Assembly: GCF_001540865.1 (NCBI RefSeq)
Contig: NC_033621.1
Location: forward strand, 18,159,816-18,223,815
Direction of reading: 5' to 3'
Length of the DNA stretch: 64,000 nucleotides
Source: Ananas comosus
Lineage: Eukaryota > Streptophyta > Magnoliopsida > Poales > Bromeliaceae
Shown here: positions 11,309 to 22,050 of the stretch, piece by piece
How positions within the stretch are numbered: the first letter of the stretch is position 1
How the letters are laid out: each line of letters begins with the position of its first letter
Notes under the pieces: generated by a model
The model's database searches: none
Told to the model about the DNA's origin: nothing
What the model saw: only the letters and a program-made list of their open reading frames with translations
Position numbers and translations under genes: made by a program

Positions 11309-12420
11309 CCCTGACGCACAGAGGCTAATTCGACACGGCTTCTGAATAGTCGGTTTATCTTTTCGTGACAGTTTCGATATACCCACCGGTGTCTCTTCGA
11401 GCGCCGAAGGGACGCTATAACGTACACGTTAGTGTTTGTTATCAGGTTTATAATTTATTAGAGGTCAGCCGAAGAGGCAGCGGTGGGTTGGTGAGGTGAC
11501 GATTCGTTTTGTTTAAATATCGGTTCTTCAGATGCATTCCCCATTACGGAGACAGTGGTGTTCGTGAAAGAAGTGAAGACGACAACGGCATTCCCGGTAA
11601 GAGAAAGCGCAGCGCTTCCCCTCCGCAGCAGCGCTTCCCCTCTTACGAGGACGGTCGTGCGTCGCCTTCGACTCGTTCACAAATATTGGCCTTGCTTTAA
11701 CCTCCTCGCCTTTACGTAGAGAAGATTCGCACTCTCTGGAGTGTTTTATTTGCTAGGAGCCCATTGGCCCTCCTCTCATCTCATACAGTTTCTTAATTTC
11801 TTGCAGATATTTATTTTTATCGTTGGATTCTAATGTTTTTCTGTCTGTACTGTCTGTTTCATGGTAGAGCGGAGCTCCAAATTGCCCAAAGCAAATGAAA
11901 CATTCCAGATAGTGCGAATCTAACGCCTCATTGCTGGATCGATCGTACCCTTCCGATCGAGCCTCCTCCTCCTCCTAGCAGTCTCCTTCGGCAGTCTCTT
12001 TTGGCCAATACCTGTTTGCGTCGGCTATTTGATCATGGATTTGCAGATAAACTTCGATGATTACATAATCAATCTTATGAAGAGATTGTTATAGTTGATG
12101 TAATAGATGGTTGCATTGTGATAAAATCGTNTGTTTGTATTTTATTAAGTACTATAAAATCGTGTAATCGGCTTTACAGATAATGTAATTCTTGTTCACA
12201 GATTAATGTACTCCTTACGAATTTGTTATACTATTTACAAGTTACTCTTTTTTACCAAACATTGTTGCACTGTTTACTTCATTTTATAATATTAATTTCA
12301 GTTTTTTTGCACTTTTATGTTCATGTTTTCACCTAGCCTGGGAAACGTTAATAAGGAATTGCACTATTATGTTATTATTATCAACTAGCTTGGGAAACGT
12401 TAATATGAAACTGCGGAAGC
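11309..12420 (+). repeat. Module B, first copy
   Basis: This block is repeated, diverged, at about 15,640-16,830. Shared landmarks are GACGATTCGTTTTGTTTAAA near 11,500 and 15,735, a stretch with GAGCCCATTGGCCCTCC near 11,757 and 16,200, TTCATGGTAG near 11,860 and 16,297, and a terminal run with TTGCAC words. Short open frames in it lack recognisable domains. An N lies at 12,131. Confidence 0.65.
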
Positions 12421-12742
12421 CATATTTAAACAAAACCAAAATATGTTTGAATAGTTGCTTTTACTTTTCCCGTGGCAGCTTTGATATAACCGCCGGTGTC
12501 TCCTATCCTCACAGAAGAGACGCTATAATGTAGACGTTACGCTACGTACTTTTAAAAGCATTAAATGCGCGCTGCGCTGGGAGCGTATATCCATGCTATT
12601 CGCCAAAACATGTGTTTGCTGTTCCATGAATCCATTATACTATTATGGTGACATAGTTGCACCCTTATGAACTTTGTTCTACTATTTTACCCTACGTTGC
12701 ACTATTAACCGCGTTGCAAACCGTTTCCTTTCGCCCCACCGG
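12421..12742 (+). repeat. Module A, second copy (left part, interrupted by solo LTR)
   Basis: This copy is very similar to 10,150-10,470 (TTTGAATAGT...GACGCTATAA...ATTAAATGCGCGCTGCGCTG). It is broken at CACCGG by an LTR and resumes at 15,384 with AGAGACACTATAACG. The uninterrupted sister copy at about 10,460-10,480 shows the pre-insertion sequence. Confidence 0.75.
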
Positions 12743-15383
12743 TGTCACGCCCCGGGACCGGCGGAGGCCCTCCCGGTAGCGTGCCCAGACCCGCCATATG
12801 TCTACACATATAAGGCGTCTACACTAAAAGCGGAAGTAAAAGCGAAAAAAAAGAACAGTAGAGTAAATAGCAACTAATGATATCAGAGCGAGTAAATTTC
12901 TATCATCTACACCAAGGTAAAGAAATAAGGCTAGACAACAAAAGAAACCATAAGTAGAACACTATCTGTCTCAAAAGTACAAAAATGGTGGTCTCTAGTA
13001 CACTGGTAAAACTCTCAACCTCTCGCAAAAAGAAATACATCGAGAGGTAGACCACCTAACAACTCGTCCCTCGCTGAAGAGCTAGCTGGAAGCAATGCCC
13101 TTCCCTCGGTCCCTGGCCTCACCCGGCGTGGAAGGCTCTGAAAGAAATCATAAAACAGAGGGCGTGAGAACTATAATTTATAGTTCCCAGTGGGCAATTA
13201 CTGACCTCAGCTCATCGCACCACTAGGCCCCAAAAGAAAAGGAGTAAGTATAATAAACAACAATAAGGATAACAGTAACAACAGTAAGAAAGTATAATTG
13301 AAGTGCTAACCCATATGTCTCAAGTAAGCATGATGCCATGGTGATGTACATCTACGCTATCATAAGATAATATGTCCAATGCATACTAATATGTCTCAAC
13401 ATAATAAACAAGTAAACCTCACGATGCAATATGTCAATGCATAAGGGTAAACACTATCCAAACGACCGAGTATACTACTATGCAATAATGAAACCGGCAA
13501 GTATACTAAATGTACCAATGCTATATCATGAGCATGTCCAAGCAATCCAACTACTAATCCTATCTAGTAGTGATTGTCCATATACAACACCGTGTCGATT
13601 TCCATTTCCAATTTAAGGACCTACTCAAGGTAGTCCAGCTTGTGCCGCCTAAGTGTCTGTGGTAGCCCGACATCCCTACTCTTGGAATGTGTCTGTCCCA
13701 CTCGACCCCGTAGGCTTCTCAATACCGCACGAGCGAACGTAGTCGCGTAGGCTAACTCCGGAGTGCCGGCTTGTAGGGAGCGACCCTCACAAGCATGTGC
13801 GAATGAGCACAAATGGCAAGCAAGCGTAGTCCAAGTCTCAAGTGTCGAATCCTCATGTCTCTAACATGGTATCATAACTAGCATACCGAAGATCTAGTCT
13901 AAGTCACAAGATGAAGTTCCAACATTCATTACGCCTAGTGCCCCTTGATGACACTTAGACAATCTAATGTACAACACATACCCAATCCCTCAATGGCTCT
14001 AACCACTAAGTTCACACATGTCCCGAGCTCACTGCCGTTTGATGACATTAGCTCTCCAATTCACATACATTCTAGTTCGATAGCTCTATATGGCAATTTT
14101 GTCAACTTTCATGTCTCAAATAAACTTACGTTTAAATGCATGAATCCAATCCCATTTACACTATAGGAGCATGGAACCACGTCTCATATAGAATGCTAGG
14201 AGCAATTATAGGCCTACAAAGCTACTCTCTACTACATAGTGGTCCAAAATTTCATCATATATAACATAGGCCTTTTAAGCATTCTAAAATTCACAATAAA
14301 TACATATAACAAGAATATGCATGCTTTTTCATTTAACAATACTTAATTAAGCACAAATGAGAATTTCTCATTGTGTGGCTAGGTCAAACCCACCGAACCG
14401 TCGCGTGCTCCTTCGATTCGCCGAACGGAGTTGTCCACGAGCATCAAAATACCCTAAAAGTGATCAGCGAATAGATACGAGAGCATTACGACCAACCAAG
14501 AGCTCAAATATTAACCTAGAAGCGAAAGGGCCAAAATTCACCTCAAGAGGAGAAATCTCTTCCAAAGCTCCAAAAGAGAGCTAGAACCCTTCCAAACCAA
14601 GCCCAAGGAAGGTTATAATCCAATCAATCTAGCCCCAAAAGCCCTAGATCAAAAAGCCCCAAAATCAACCCTAAATTTCATTTCTAGGGTTCCATCTACT
14701 AAAAATCCTCAAATCAAGGTCTAGAGGAAGAAAAGAGCAACAAACCTCCTTAGAAGCTCCAATCCAAGCTCCAAGGATGAAGATCTCCCCCCTTGCAAGC
14801 TCCAAGTCCAAGCCTTCAAGCACCAAGGAAGATGAGAGGGTGGGGAAGATGCTCCAAGTCCACAAGTAGCTCCAAACTTCTTCTCCTTCTCTCCTTCCTC
14901 TCCTTCTCCTTCTTCTTCTTCTTCTCTATCAAGGGTGTAGAGAGGGTTGAGAGAAGAGAAATGGGGAGAGGAGAGAGTGGAGGGGTCATATAGACCCTCT
15001 ATTGCTACAAAATCCCAAGAGGCCCCTCAAAAATCCAATATTGCATTAGCCCGGTCTGGGCAATTTTCGCCCAGAGGGACCGGTCTCTCCCCAGCAGGGA
15101 CCGGTCTCTCGCTGCGAACCCGAAAAACCAACGTTCGGGAACCGGTCTCTCCCCACACAGGACCGGTTGCCTCAAGGCTGCCGCGACACTGCTCACTGGG
15201 GGACCGGTCTCTCCTTCCAGGGACCGGTCCCCGAGATTAAAAACTCTCAGGACTAAACCAAAACTCAGGTTTTCGAACTTTTTAGGTCGGAAAACATTCT
15301 ACAACCCTCCACCAAGTGTGGAGAAGCTCGAAACACATCCAAACACTCGAACCTCGCAATTTGCAAAGGTCCAGTGTGTTGCA
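12743..15383 (-). mobile_element. Solo LTR, about 2.64 kb, Ty3/gypsy-type, inserted in module A
   Basis: The element begins TGTCACGCCCC and ends GTGTGTTGCA on the plus strand, so it has TG...CA ends. It is flanked by the 5-bp duplication ACCGG (12,738-12,742 and 15,384-15,388). The insertion splits a module whose empty copy exists at 10.46 kb. No internal coding region or second LTR is present, hence solo. Transcription would run on the minus strand, since the ends and interior match the LTR at 28,406-30,823 next to a minus-strand pol gene. An array of ACCGGT sites lies at 15,079-15,228, with a possible TATA (CTATATGA, minus strand) at 14,991-14,984. Confidence 0.9.
15079..15228 (-). promoter_or_regulatory. 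ACCGGT palindrome array in LTR U3 (GGGACCGGTC type)
   Basis: Six ACCGGT cores occur at 15,079, 15,100, 15,141, 15,162, 15,203 and 15,223, mostly within GGGACCGGTCTC or GGGACCGGTCCC. The array lies about 90 bases upstream of the candidate TATA box in the minus-strand direction of the LTR. A role in transcription or DNA modification is inference. Confidence 0.55.
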
Positions 15384-15640
15384 ACCGGAGAGACACTATA
15401 ACGTACACGTTACTGTACATACGCTTCCGCAAGCATTAAATGCGCCCCAGCGCATTTAACGTAATATTCCACGCTATTCGACACACCGAGTGTTTGCTGT
15501 TTGGAATCTTCTCCGACGCCTCCGCTTTCTAAAATTATTGAACTATTCTGTTGACCACATTGCACCATTACAATCACCGTTGTAGTCTTTTAACCTACGT
15601 TGCACTATTAATCGTCGTGCGCGTCGCACAGTTAATCCCT
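15384..15640 (+). repeat. Module A, second copy (right part)
   Basis: This continues the copy interrupted at 12,742 and matches 10,465-10,700: ATTAAATGCGCCCCAGCGC, CACGCTATTCG, CACCGAGTGTTTGC, then a TTGCACTATTA word at 15,599-15,609. Confidence 0.75.
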
Positions 15641-16840
15641 GTCGCATTTTAATGCTAGTGGCAGGCATGAAGAGTGACGTGTACATTAATATTCGGTTAA
15701 GTGAGGAGAAGAGGCACCGGCGGGTTTGTCAGCCGACGATTCGTTTTGTTTAAATATCGGTTCTTCATATGCATCTCCCTTTACAGAGACACAACCTTTG
15801 GTGAAGGAGGTGAATCGACAACGGCGTTCCCTGCAAGAGGAAGCGCAGCGCCGAAGTACGAGATGGAGCCTCCTCCTACTCCGCCGCGCCGCTTCCTCCT
15901 GCCGGGAACGTCGTTCGTCGCCTTCGCATCCTTGACCAATAGTTGCGTCGCCTTAACCTCGTCGCCTTTACGAAGAGATGAGTCGCCGCAGGCGCCACAA
16001 CGACTGGTACCAGGCTACAGTTCGTCCATGACGTTTAGGCAACGATGGTAGATGGCCGAAGCAGAGTTCGAGGAGTAGGTGGCTCGCTCCGAAGGGAGCC
16101 GAAGCAGAGTTCGTGGAGTAGGCGGCTCGCTCCGAAGGATACCATCCAGCAATGAGGCGTTAAGATTGATTCGCACTATCTGGAGTGCTTTATTTGCCAC
16201 GAGCCCATTGGCCCTCCCCTCATACAGGTTCTTAAGTTCTTACAGATCTTTATTGTTATTGATGGATTCTTATGTTATGCTGATTGAACTATCTGTTTCA
16301 TGGTAGGGCGGAGCTCCAAAGGGCTTGAGGCAAATAAAGCACTCCAGATAGTGCAAATCAATCTTAACGCCTCGTTGCTGGATCTACCCTTTCGAACGAC
16401 CTTCCTCCTAGTCGCAGTCTCCTTCGGCAGTCTCCTTCTCGAAGTCTCCTCCTCGCAGTCTCCTGCGGAAGTCTCCCCTGGCCTATATCTGGTATCTTAG
16501 GCTATGTGCGCGTGGAATTGCAGACAAGCTTCGATGATTACATATTTCTGTTAAATAATTATATTATGTTCAGTTTGTTATAGTTGATGTAATAGAATTT
16601 TGCATTGTAGGAAAATCCTTTTTGTATTTTGCAAACTTCTATAAAATTGTGTACTCGTCTTTAAAGAAAATATAATTCTTGTTCACAAATTAATGTACTT
16701 CTTAGGAATTTGTTACACCATTTACCAGTTACAATATTTTTCATAAAATGTTGCACTGTTTACATCATAGTATAATATAAATTTCGACCATTTTTGCACT
16801 ATTATGTTCATGTTAACACCAATTCTGTGAAAATTTTGTG
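15641..16840 (+). repeat. Module B, second copy, with internal foldback 16,142-16,385
   Basis: This is a diverged repeat of 11,309-12,420. Inside it the stretch at 16,142-16,197 (TCCAGCAATGAGGCGTTAAG ...) is inverted at 16,330-16,385, giving a foldback of about 245 bases. The first copy has the same foldback in a weaker state (about 11,725-11,945). Open frames here look like chance frames through the repeat. Confidence 0.65.
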
Positions 16841-17640
16841 ATACATAACGTACTGTTACACGCTTTAGCGGAGAATCTTGAACTCTTTTGATCTGAGTTA
16901 TACCACTTAAAGACTTCTTTAAATATAAATTTCATTTCACCCCACCTTGCGTTGCACTATTCTAAGCGTTTAAAGTTGCAGAATTTTTATACGTTGCATC
17001 CACCTCTCCAACGCACCCTTACAAGCTTAGTACGAGTCTTTTTCTAAACATTGCACTGGTATTACTACGGTATTGCACTCTTACAAGTTTCGTTGCACTC
17101 ATTTTTAAATCCATTACACTGTTATTCCCCGTATTGCACTATTACAAGCTTTTTTGCACTCTTTTGAAAAATATTGTTCTGTAATTCACACTGCCTTGCA
17201 CTATTATTCGCGCTTAACTGTGAACTTATTTAACAGTTAAAAGGAAGCGTGATCTTTTATAGAAAAACTTTACACAATCGTTTAGCCGTTATGTCGCGCC
17301 TCTCGAACTCCGAACCCCGCCGGCAACCGTCCAGCCCCGCCGGCGAGCTTCCTGGAATGCCGACTCTTATATCGCACATCGTCGGCCGCGTATGCCGCAG
17401 CGACAGTCCTGCGCCGCCGAAGCGACCGTCCTGCGCCGCCGAAGCTTCGCCTGCATTTGGAGTGGACGTCGTTCTTCTGCACTTTTATGTTCAGATTATA
17501 TTAAGAAATAGAAAAGTAAAATTTTGACTGGTTAAGGAGAGGTTGCCTAGCGATGCACTGTTAGAAGGGATGTTGCACTATTTTTTCTGGTGTTGTTCTT
17601 TGCGTTGCACTATTATCCCTGTTGCGGGCCGTGCAGATTT
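16841..17640 (+). repeat. Dense TTGCACTATTA array and diverged copy of the element flank
   Basis: Between about 16,950 and 17,210 TTGCAC-type words recur every 20-45 bases, with exact 11-mers at 17,133-17,143 and 17,196-17,206; another exact copy lies at 17,605-17,615. The stretch 17,520-17,640 (ACTGGTTAAG ... GATGCACTGTTA ... GTTGCACTATTATCCCTG) is a diverged version of 11,205-11,320. A GC-rich piece at 17,290-17,470 has open frames on both strands but no domain I recognise. Confidence 0.6.
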
Positions 17641-17971
17641 TGTCATTTATCGTGAGTAATTGTATTAAAGTCTTAAAGCCGAACAGGAAACAGCGGGGCC
17701 GGCGAATAGCGGGGGCGGATGTGATCCGGGTTCGGAGAAATGAGCGAGATTGCGTAAGGCGGAGGCGGCGCATTTAATGCGCGCCAGACCGTACGGCAGG
17801 GTAGTAGGGTAGTATACGTATGTCAAGAAATACGCGGGCAGCTATTGTATAGGAGGGGCATTTTGGTCAGGCGGCGGAAAAAACGGACCGAATCTGCAAA
17901 AACGAAAAAGGTGGCCCGGTTTTGCAAAAGCCCAAAATAAGTGAATTTTTTATGCAAATTGGCCATATTTT
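17641..17971 (-). repeat. Inverted GC-rich module and candidate right terminus of the MULE
   Basis: 17,670-17,790 carries the ATTAAATGCGC/GCTATTCGCC module on the minus strand. Beyond it, 17,860-17,971 on the minus strand begins GGCCAATTTGCATAAAAAAT and continues with TTTTGCAAAACC and TTTTTGCAGATTCGGTCCG, like the outer ends of VANDAL/Kaonashi MULEs. Sequence composition changes abruptly to AT-rich DNA at 17,972. The matching left end is outside the window. Confidence 0.45.
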
Positions 17972-19401
17972 TTATATGTGTTTTGTACATACAAATTTTC
18001 TTTTAATGTGTAGCTGAATTTTAAACTTGAATTAATTCAAATTTTTAAATTCATAAATTTATATTTAAAATTATGAACAAAATTCGAATTTGTAGTTTAT
18101 TTTGACATCATAATTTGAAAATAATTTGACTTCATAATTAGTATTTAATTTATTTTCAAATTAGTTAATTATTTTCAGTTTGAAACAATTTGTTGATATA
18201 TCCAAAATTTAAAATTTAAAATTAATTTTAAATTTTGACTTAAAATATAGATTCAAGTTTGAAAGTATATATGAACCAAACTTAAAATTTAAAATCAAGC
18301 TGATATGCTTTTTTTCAAATCATTCTATTCTATAAAATTAATTTATTTTTAATTATTTAATTGAAAGATATTGGATACTGCGAGAAAAATTTATACGTTT
18401 ATGTGTGTGAAGAATATTCTACGGTTGATGTTCTCCAGATGGAAATTTTTTGATAAGTATATATGAATTACTTTTTCTCTTTTTGGAAATGGAATGCAGT
18501 AATTTTTAAACTAAAAAAGGGTCTATCAATACTTATTTTAGTAATTATTTCAAATCGGCATAAATTTATGCGTCATATTTATAAAAAAGGCTTACAATAA
18601 AAATTAATTTTTAGAAAATAAAATTCATCTGTTATATTTTATTCAAAATTATTTGTCATATTCTAATTCTAATTCAAATTCAAATAATAGCCGTTGACAA
18701 AAATTATATAGTTCATTTTTTGTGTATACATTGAATATTTTATTATGCTTTTCGATTTCTGATGAATCCAAAATTAAAAATATTAAATTAAAAATATTAA
18801 TTTAATATATGCTTTTCGATTTCTAATGAATTCAATATATGTTTTAAATTAAAAATATTAAAATCTATTTGATAGTTAATTTAAAATTTAAAATTTAATT
18901 TTGATCTACTTTATTTAAAAAATTTTAACTGTTAGTTCAAATTAAATATCTAAAATTATATTTAATTCACAATTTAAACTCAAATTTTAATTTTAATTTA
19001 AAAACTTATATGATTAAATTTAATTATATAATTAAATTTTAACTATAAATTTCAGATGAAATAAATATTGTAAATCAAATAAAATTAAAATATAGATAGA
19101 TATTTAAATTTAAATTTAAATTTGATTATTGATTGCAATTAATAAATAGTTAATATAACAACTGAATATTAGTAGTAAAATTGAAATAATTTTTAAATAT
19201 TCACCTTAAAAAAATATTGAATGATATAAAACTCTTTTATAGGAAAAAATATATATTATCCATTAGAGATAAAGAGGAATTAAAGATTTGTTTCATTATT
19301 TTATTTTTTTTTATAAGGTATTTTAGATGAAATGAAATAGTATAATTAGATATTATATAGGCAACAGGTATTACATTACCATTGATATTATATAGGCAAA
19401 A
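17972..19401. other. AT-rich intergenic DNA, no gene seen
   Basis: Runs of A/T with recurring AAATTTAAATTT-type words and no open frame of note. No repeat boundaries could be set. Confidence 0.6.
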
Positions 19402-19410
19402 GAATTAGAT

Positions 19411-19568
19411 TTTTTTTTTTTTTTGAGAGAGATAGGTAGCACGCTACCCGCTTCATTTATTTCATTTAGAAATAAACTTAGCTAGAAATGTGAATCAACT
19501 AGGATTCGAGCTTGGGTCTCGGGTACCAACCACCAAACCCTTTGCCACTTGCTCTAGGGACGATCGGT
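19411..19568 (-). mobile_element. tRNA-derived SINE, copy 1
   Basis: On the minus strand it reads from ACCGATCGTCCCTAGAGCAA through an A-box-like TAGAGCAAGTGG and a B-box-like GCTCGAATCC, to a GGGTAGCGTGCTACC hairpin and a poly(A) tail (poly-T on plus at 19,411). Direct repeats GAATTAGAT flank it (19,402-19,410 and 19,569-19,577). A second copy lies at 50,940-51,094. Length, pol III boxes, A tail and duplication fit a plant SINE. Confidence 0.85.
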
Positions 19569-20227
19569 GAATTAGATATTATATATGTATGCAGCAAAAA
19601 TGTAACGTGTGAAATGGATATTATGTACGCGGCAGACGCGTATGATAGACTGAGACTTAGTTTAGTATTGAGATCCATATAACGCTATTAGATAAAATGG
19701 AGTTGGAATAAAAATATATAGGGATATGCTTCTTCATTCTCTGATGCGACGGCAGAAAATATATCGAAACCGACTTATCGTGATACGGCGGAATGCAATA
19801 TTACGTACAGAAACAAACAAGGTATTCTTCCAACATACTTTCTCACCGTACGTAACGCCCGCAATGCCAAACGAAGTGTGAAAAAGGATTGACGGATATT
19901 ACATGTGAGAAAAAAAGAATAAGTATTATAATGAGTGGCAAATATTGTGTATAATAATAAAATACAATATTAATACGAGGATATTATTGTCACAAAAAAT
20001 TATAAATACTACTATTTTCAACCATTGGATGAGATTCAATGGAAAAAAAATTAAGATCTATATTTGAAAATAATTATTATTTAATAAATTATTTAAAATA
20101 AATGGTTTAAAATTACTTAGCATGAAAATATTACTAAAAAATAGATACATTTTTTAAAAGAGAAAAAAAATAAAATAAAACTCACGCTTTTATAAGTAGT
20201 ATAGATATAATAGAGCTATTATAATCT

Positions 20228-20595
20228 TTAGGGTAAACTTAAAATACCACCCCTATGGTTTCATACTTTCTCACATTAGTACCGTGTGGTTTAAAGTGTA
20301 TCAAGTTAGTGTCCTGTGGTTTCATTTTTATCTTTTCGTCAGCTTTTTCGTTAATATTTTGTTAAATTATATACAAAAAATTTCAGATACTCTACCTAGG
20401 TTTATCGAATCGAATATTCACTTTAGTACACTTTAATTTTAACTTTGTCACTAATTTAACGAAAAAAATTAGTAGAATCGATAATAAAAAGATAAAAAGG
20501 AAACCACAGGGCACTAAATTGATAAACTTTAAACCACATGGCACTAAAGTGAGAAAGTGTGAAATCACAGGAGTGGTATTTGATGTTTTCCCTAA
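20228..20595. mobile_element. MITE, 368 bp, with long terminal inverted repeats
   Basis: The left end TTAGGGTAAACTTAAAATAC is matched by the right end read in reverse (TTAGGGAAAACATCAAATAC); the inverted similarity extends about 130 bases, including the GTGTGGTTTAAAGT and CTGTGGTTTC words. There is no coding sequence. No clear target-site duplication was found, so the superfamily is not assigned. Confidence 0.8.
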
Positions 20596-20969
20596 TATTT
20601 ATAAATATGGAACCTTTTATACTCATAAGTTGTTTTTAATAATAGAACTTCTGAATCAATGATCCATATGGTTAAACATAATTTAGAGCATTAAAATTTT
20701 TTGAAAATAAATTTCTTAAGTTTTAGAAATTATAATAAAATCCATCAAAGTAAATGGTCAAAATTGAATGACCTCCCAAAAATAAAGGATCGAATTTTAA
20801 ATTTAAGATAAGAATTATTGATTTTTATATATTTAAATAGTAAATAGAATTTTCTATTAAAATTTTAACCAATTCAAACTCTTTTAATCATTAGACTAGC
20901 AAGTATCTTATACAAACCGTTAAAAATTACCAATTTCGAGATCTTTCGATCATAAGATAAATAATGTTG

Positions 20970-20988
20970 NNNNNNNNNNNNNNNNNNN
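20970..20988. other. Assembly gap (N run)
   Basis: A short run of N, just left of the CACTA end. Confidence 0.98.
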
Positions 20989-21438
20989 CTAAAATTACCG
21001 ACACTTTTAAAAAGTGTTGCTATATGTGGGGTCGCTAGGTATATAGTGACAGTTAAAGAGTGTCGTTATAACCTAAAAGAGTGCTGCAAATTTACCAACA
21101 CTTATTTAAGCATTTAGCAACCGTCGAAACTCTATCTCGTTGCCTGCGGTGGCGGAGGAGGACGACAGGAAAGGCTCTTCGTCTAGAATTTCAGTAGATT
21201 GAGTGAAGAAAGAAGAAAAGATGGTAATTAATTTTTCCTTTTTTTTTTCTTTTCTGTTTGTAACTGGGCCAAATGGACTGAGTGTGGTGGGTTGACTAGA
21301 GTAATCTTTTATTTTTGGTTGGATTGAGCTTTATATTTAGGCATTAGTAGATATTTTTTAAAGTTTTAGCATAAATGGGACACTTACTCAAAAGTGTCCC
21401 AAACATGTGTCCCTATAATCTAATTCTGTTGTAGTGTG
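20989..21438. mobile_element. CACTA (EnSpm)-type element end
   Basis: The right edge, ending TTCTGTTGTAGTG, is the reverse complement of a CACTACAACAGAA terminus. Subterminal words such as CCGACACTTTT, AGTGTTGCTATA, TATAGTGACAG and AAAAGTGTCCC are typical of non-autonomous CACTA elements. The left terminus is missing or lies in the adjacent N run. Related subterminal words recur at 56,500-56,770. Confidence 0.75.
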
Positions 21439-21781
21439 AAAAATTATGAAATTTGATTTCTAACGTTTCAAGTATTCTAAATTATGTTTAACGATATGGA
21501 TCGTGTGATTCAAGAACTCTATCATAAAAAATAATTAAATTGTGAAAGATGATCCTAGCTAGTCATAAGAGTATAATAGTGTGTGCGCGCGAGCATGGGT
21601 GCGTAATATATACCAAGTTTTCCAAGTCATTGAGAAATAACAATGTGTTGCTGTAGATGTTTTTTTTTTTTTTTTTTTTTTTTTTTGAGAATACCATGTT
21701 TTCCAAGTCTTTGCTTGGTTTCATACACGTCAACTCTTTGATTGCTAGTAGGAGATCTTTTCTTATAATTAATACCCATTC

Positions 21782-21786
21782 CAACA

Positions 21787-21839
<53 letters not shown>
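21782..21839. repeat. (TA)n microsatellite
   Basis: TA dinucleotides with one interruption, downstream of the GDSL gene. A T-run lies at 21,660-21,686. The 21,440-22,050 interval otherwise shows nothing. Confidence 0.9.
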
Positions 21840-21843
<4 letters not shown>

Positions 21844-22050
21844 ACGATGAAAATCAACCTGGCACTAGTTATGAATTACGAATTGATCAAAAGATATTGA
21901 TAAAAATGAAAAGAAGAAGGGATATCAAGTCCCAAAGACTCTTTAAATTAGGTTAATCATGCATGCATGCATGCTGGTTCAACTCTCAGATGAGATAAGA
22001 TTGACCAATCGGAACGAAAGCGAGGGAAACCCAAAAAGCGAATAAATTAA

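Larger units (their letters stand above)
1..17971 (-). mobile_element. Composite Mutator-like element (Kaonashi/VANDAL-like MULE) carrying transposase and Ulp1-like protease
   Basis: The span holds a MuDR-family transposase and a Ulp1-like protease gene, both on the minus strand, a pairing known from plant Kaonashi/VANDAL MULEs. Everything from base 1 to about 17,640 shares the short word TTGCACTATTA and variants, which I did not notice further right. The right edge is placed at 17,971 because 17,860-17,971, read on the minus strand, resembles the T-rich ends of such MULEs (it starts GGCCAATTTGCATAAAAAAT). The left end lies outside the window, so no target-site duplication can be tested. The right half contains duplicated modules, an inverted copy of bases 1-483 and a solo LTR. 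It may be a nest of several related elements rather than one. The gene content is seen directly; the single-element interpretation is inference. Confidence 0.6.

Noticed and set aside
14793..15240. Overlapping plus and minus frames in the solo LTR
   Set aside because: They run through the CT-rich leader and ACCGGT array in non-coding LTR sequence.
17249..17527. 92-residue GC-rich frame in the MULE's right part
   Set aside because: Open in several frames on both strands with no domain; the GC-rich patch explains it.
21627..21956. Open frames with Ile-Tyr repeats
   Set aside because: Translation of the (TA)n microsatellite and T-run.
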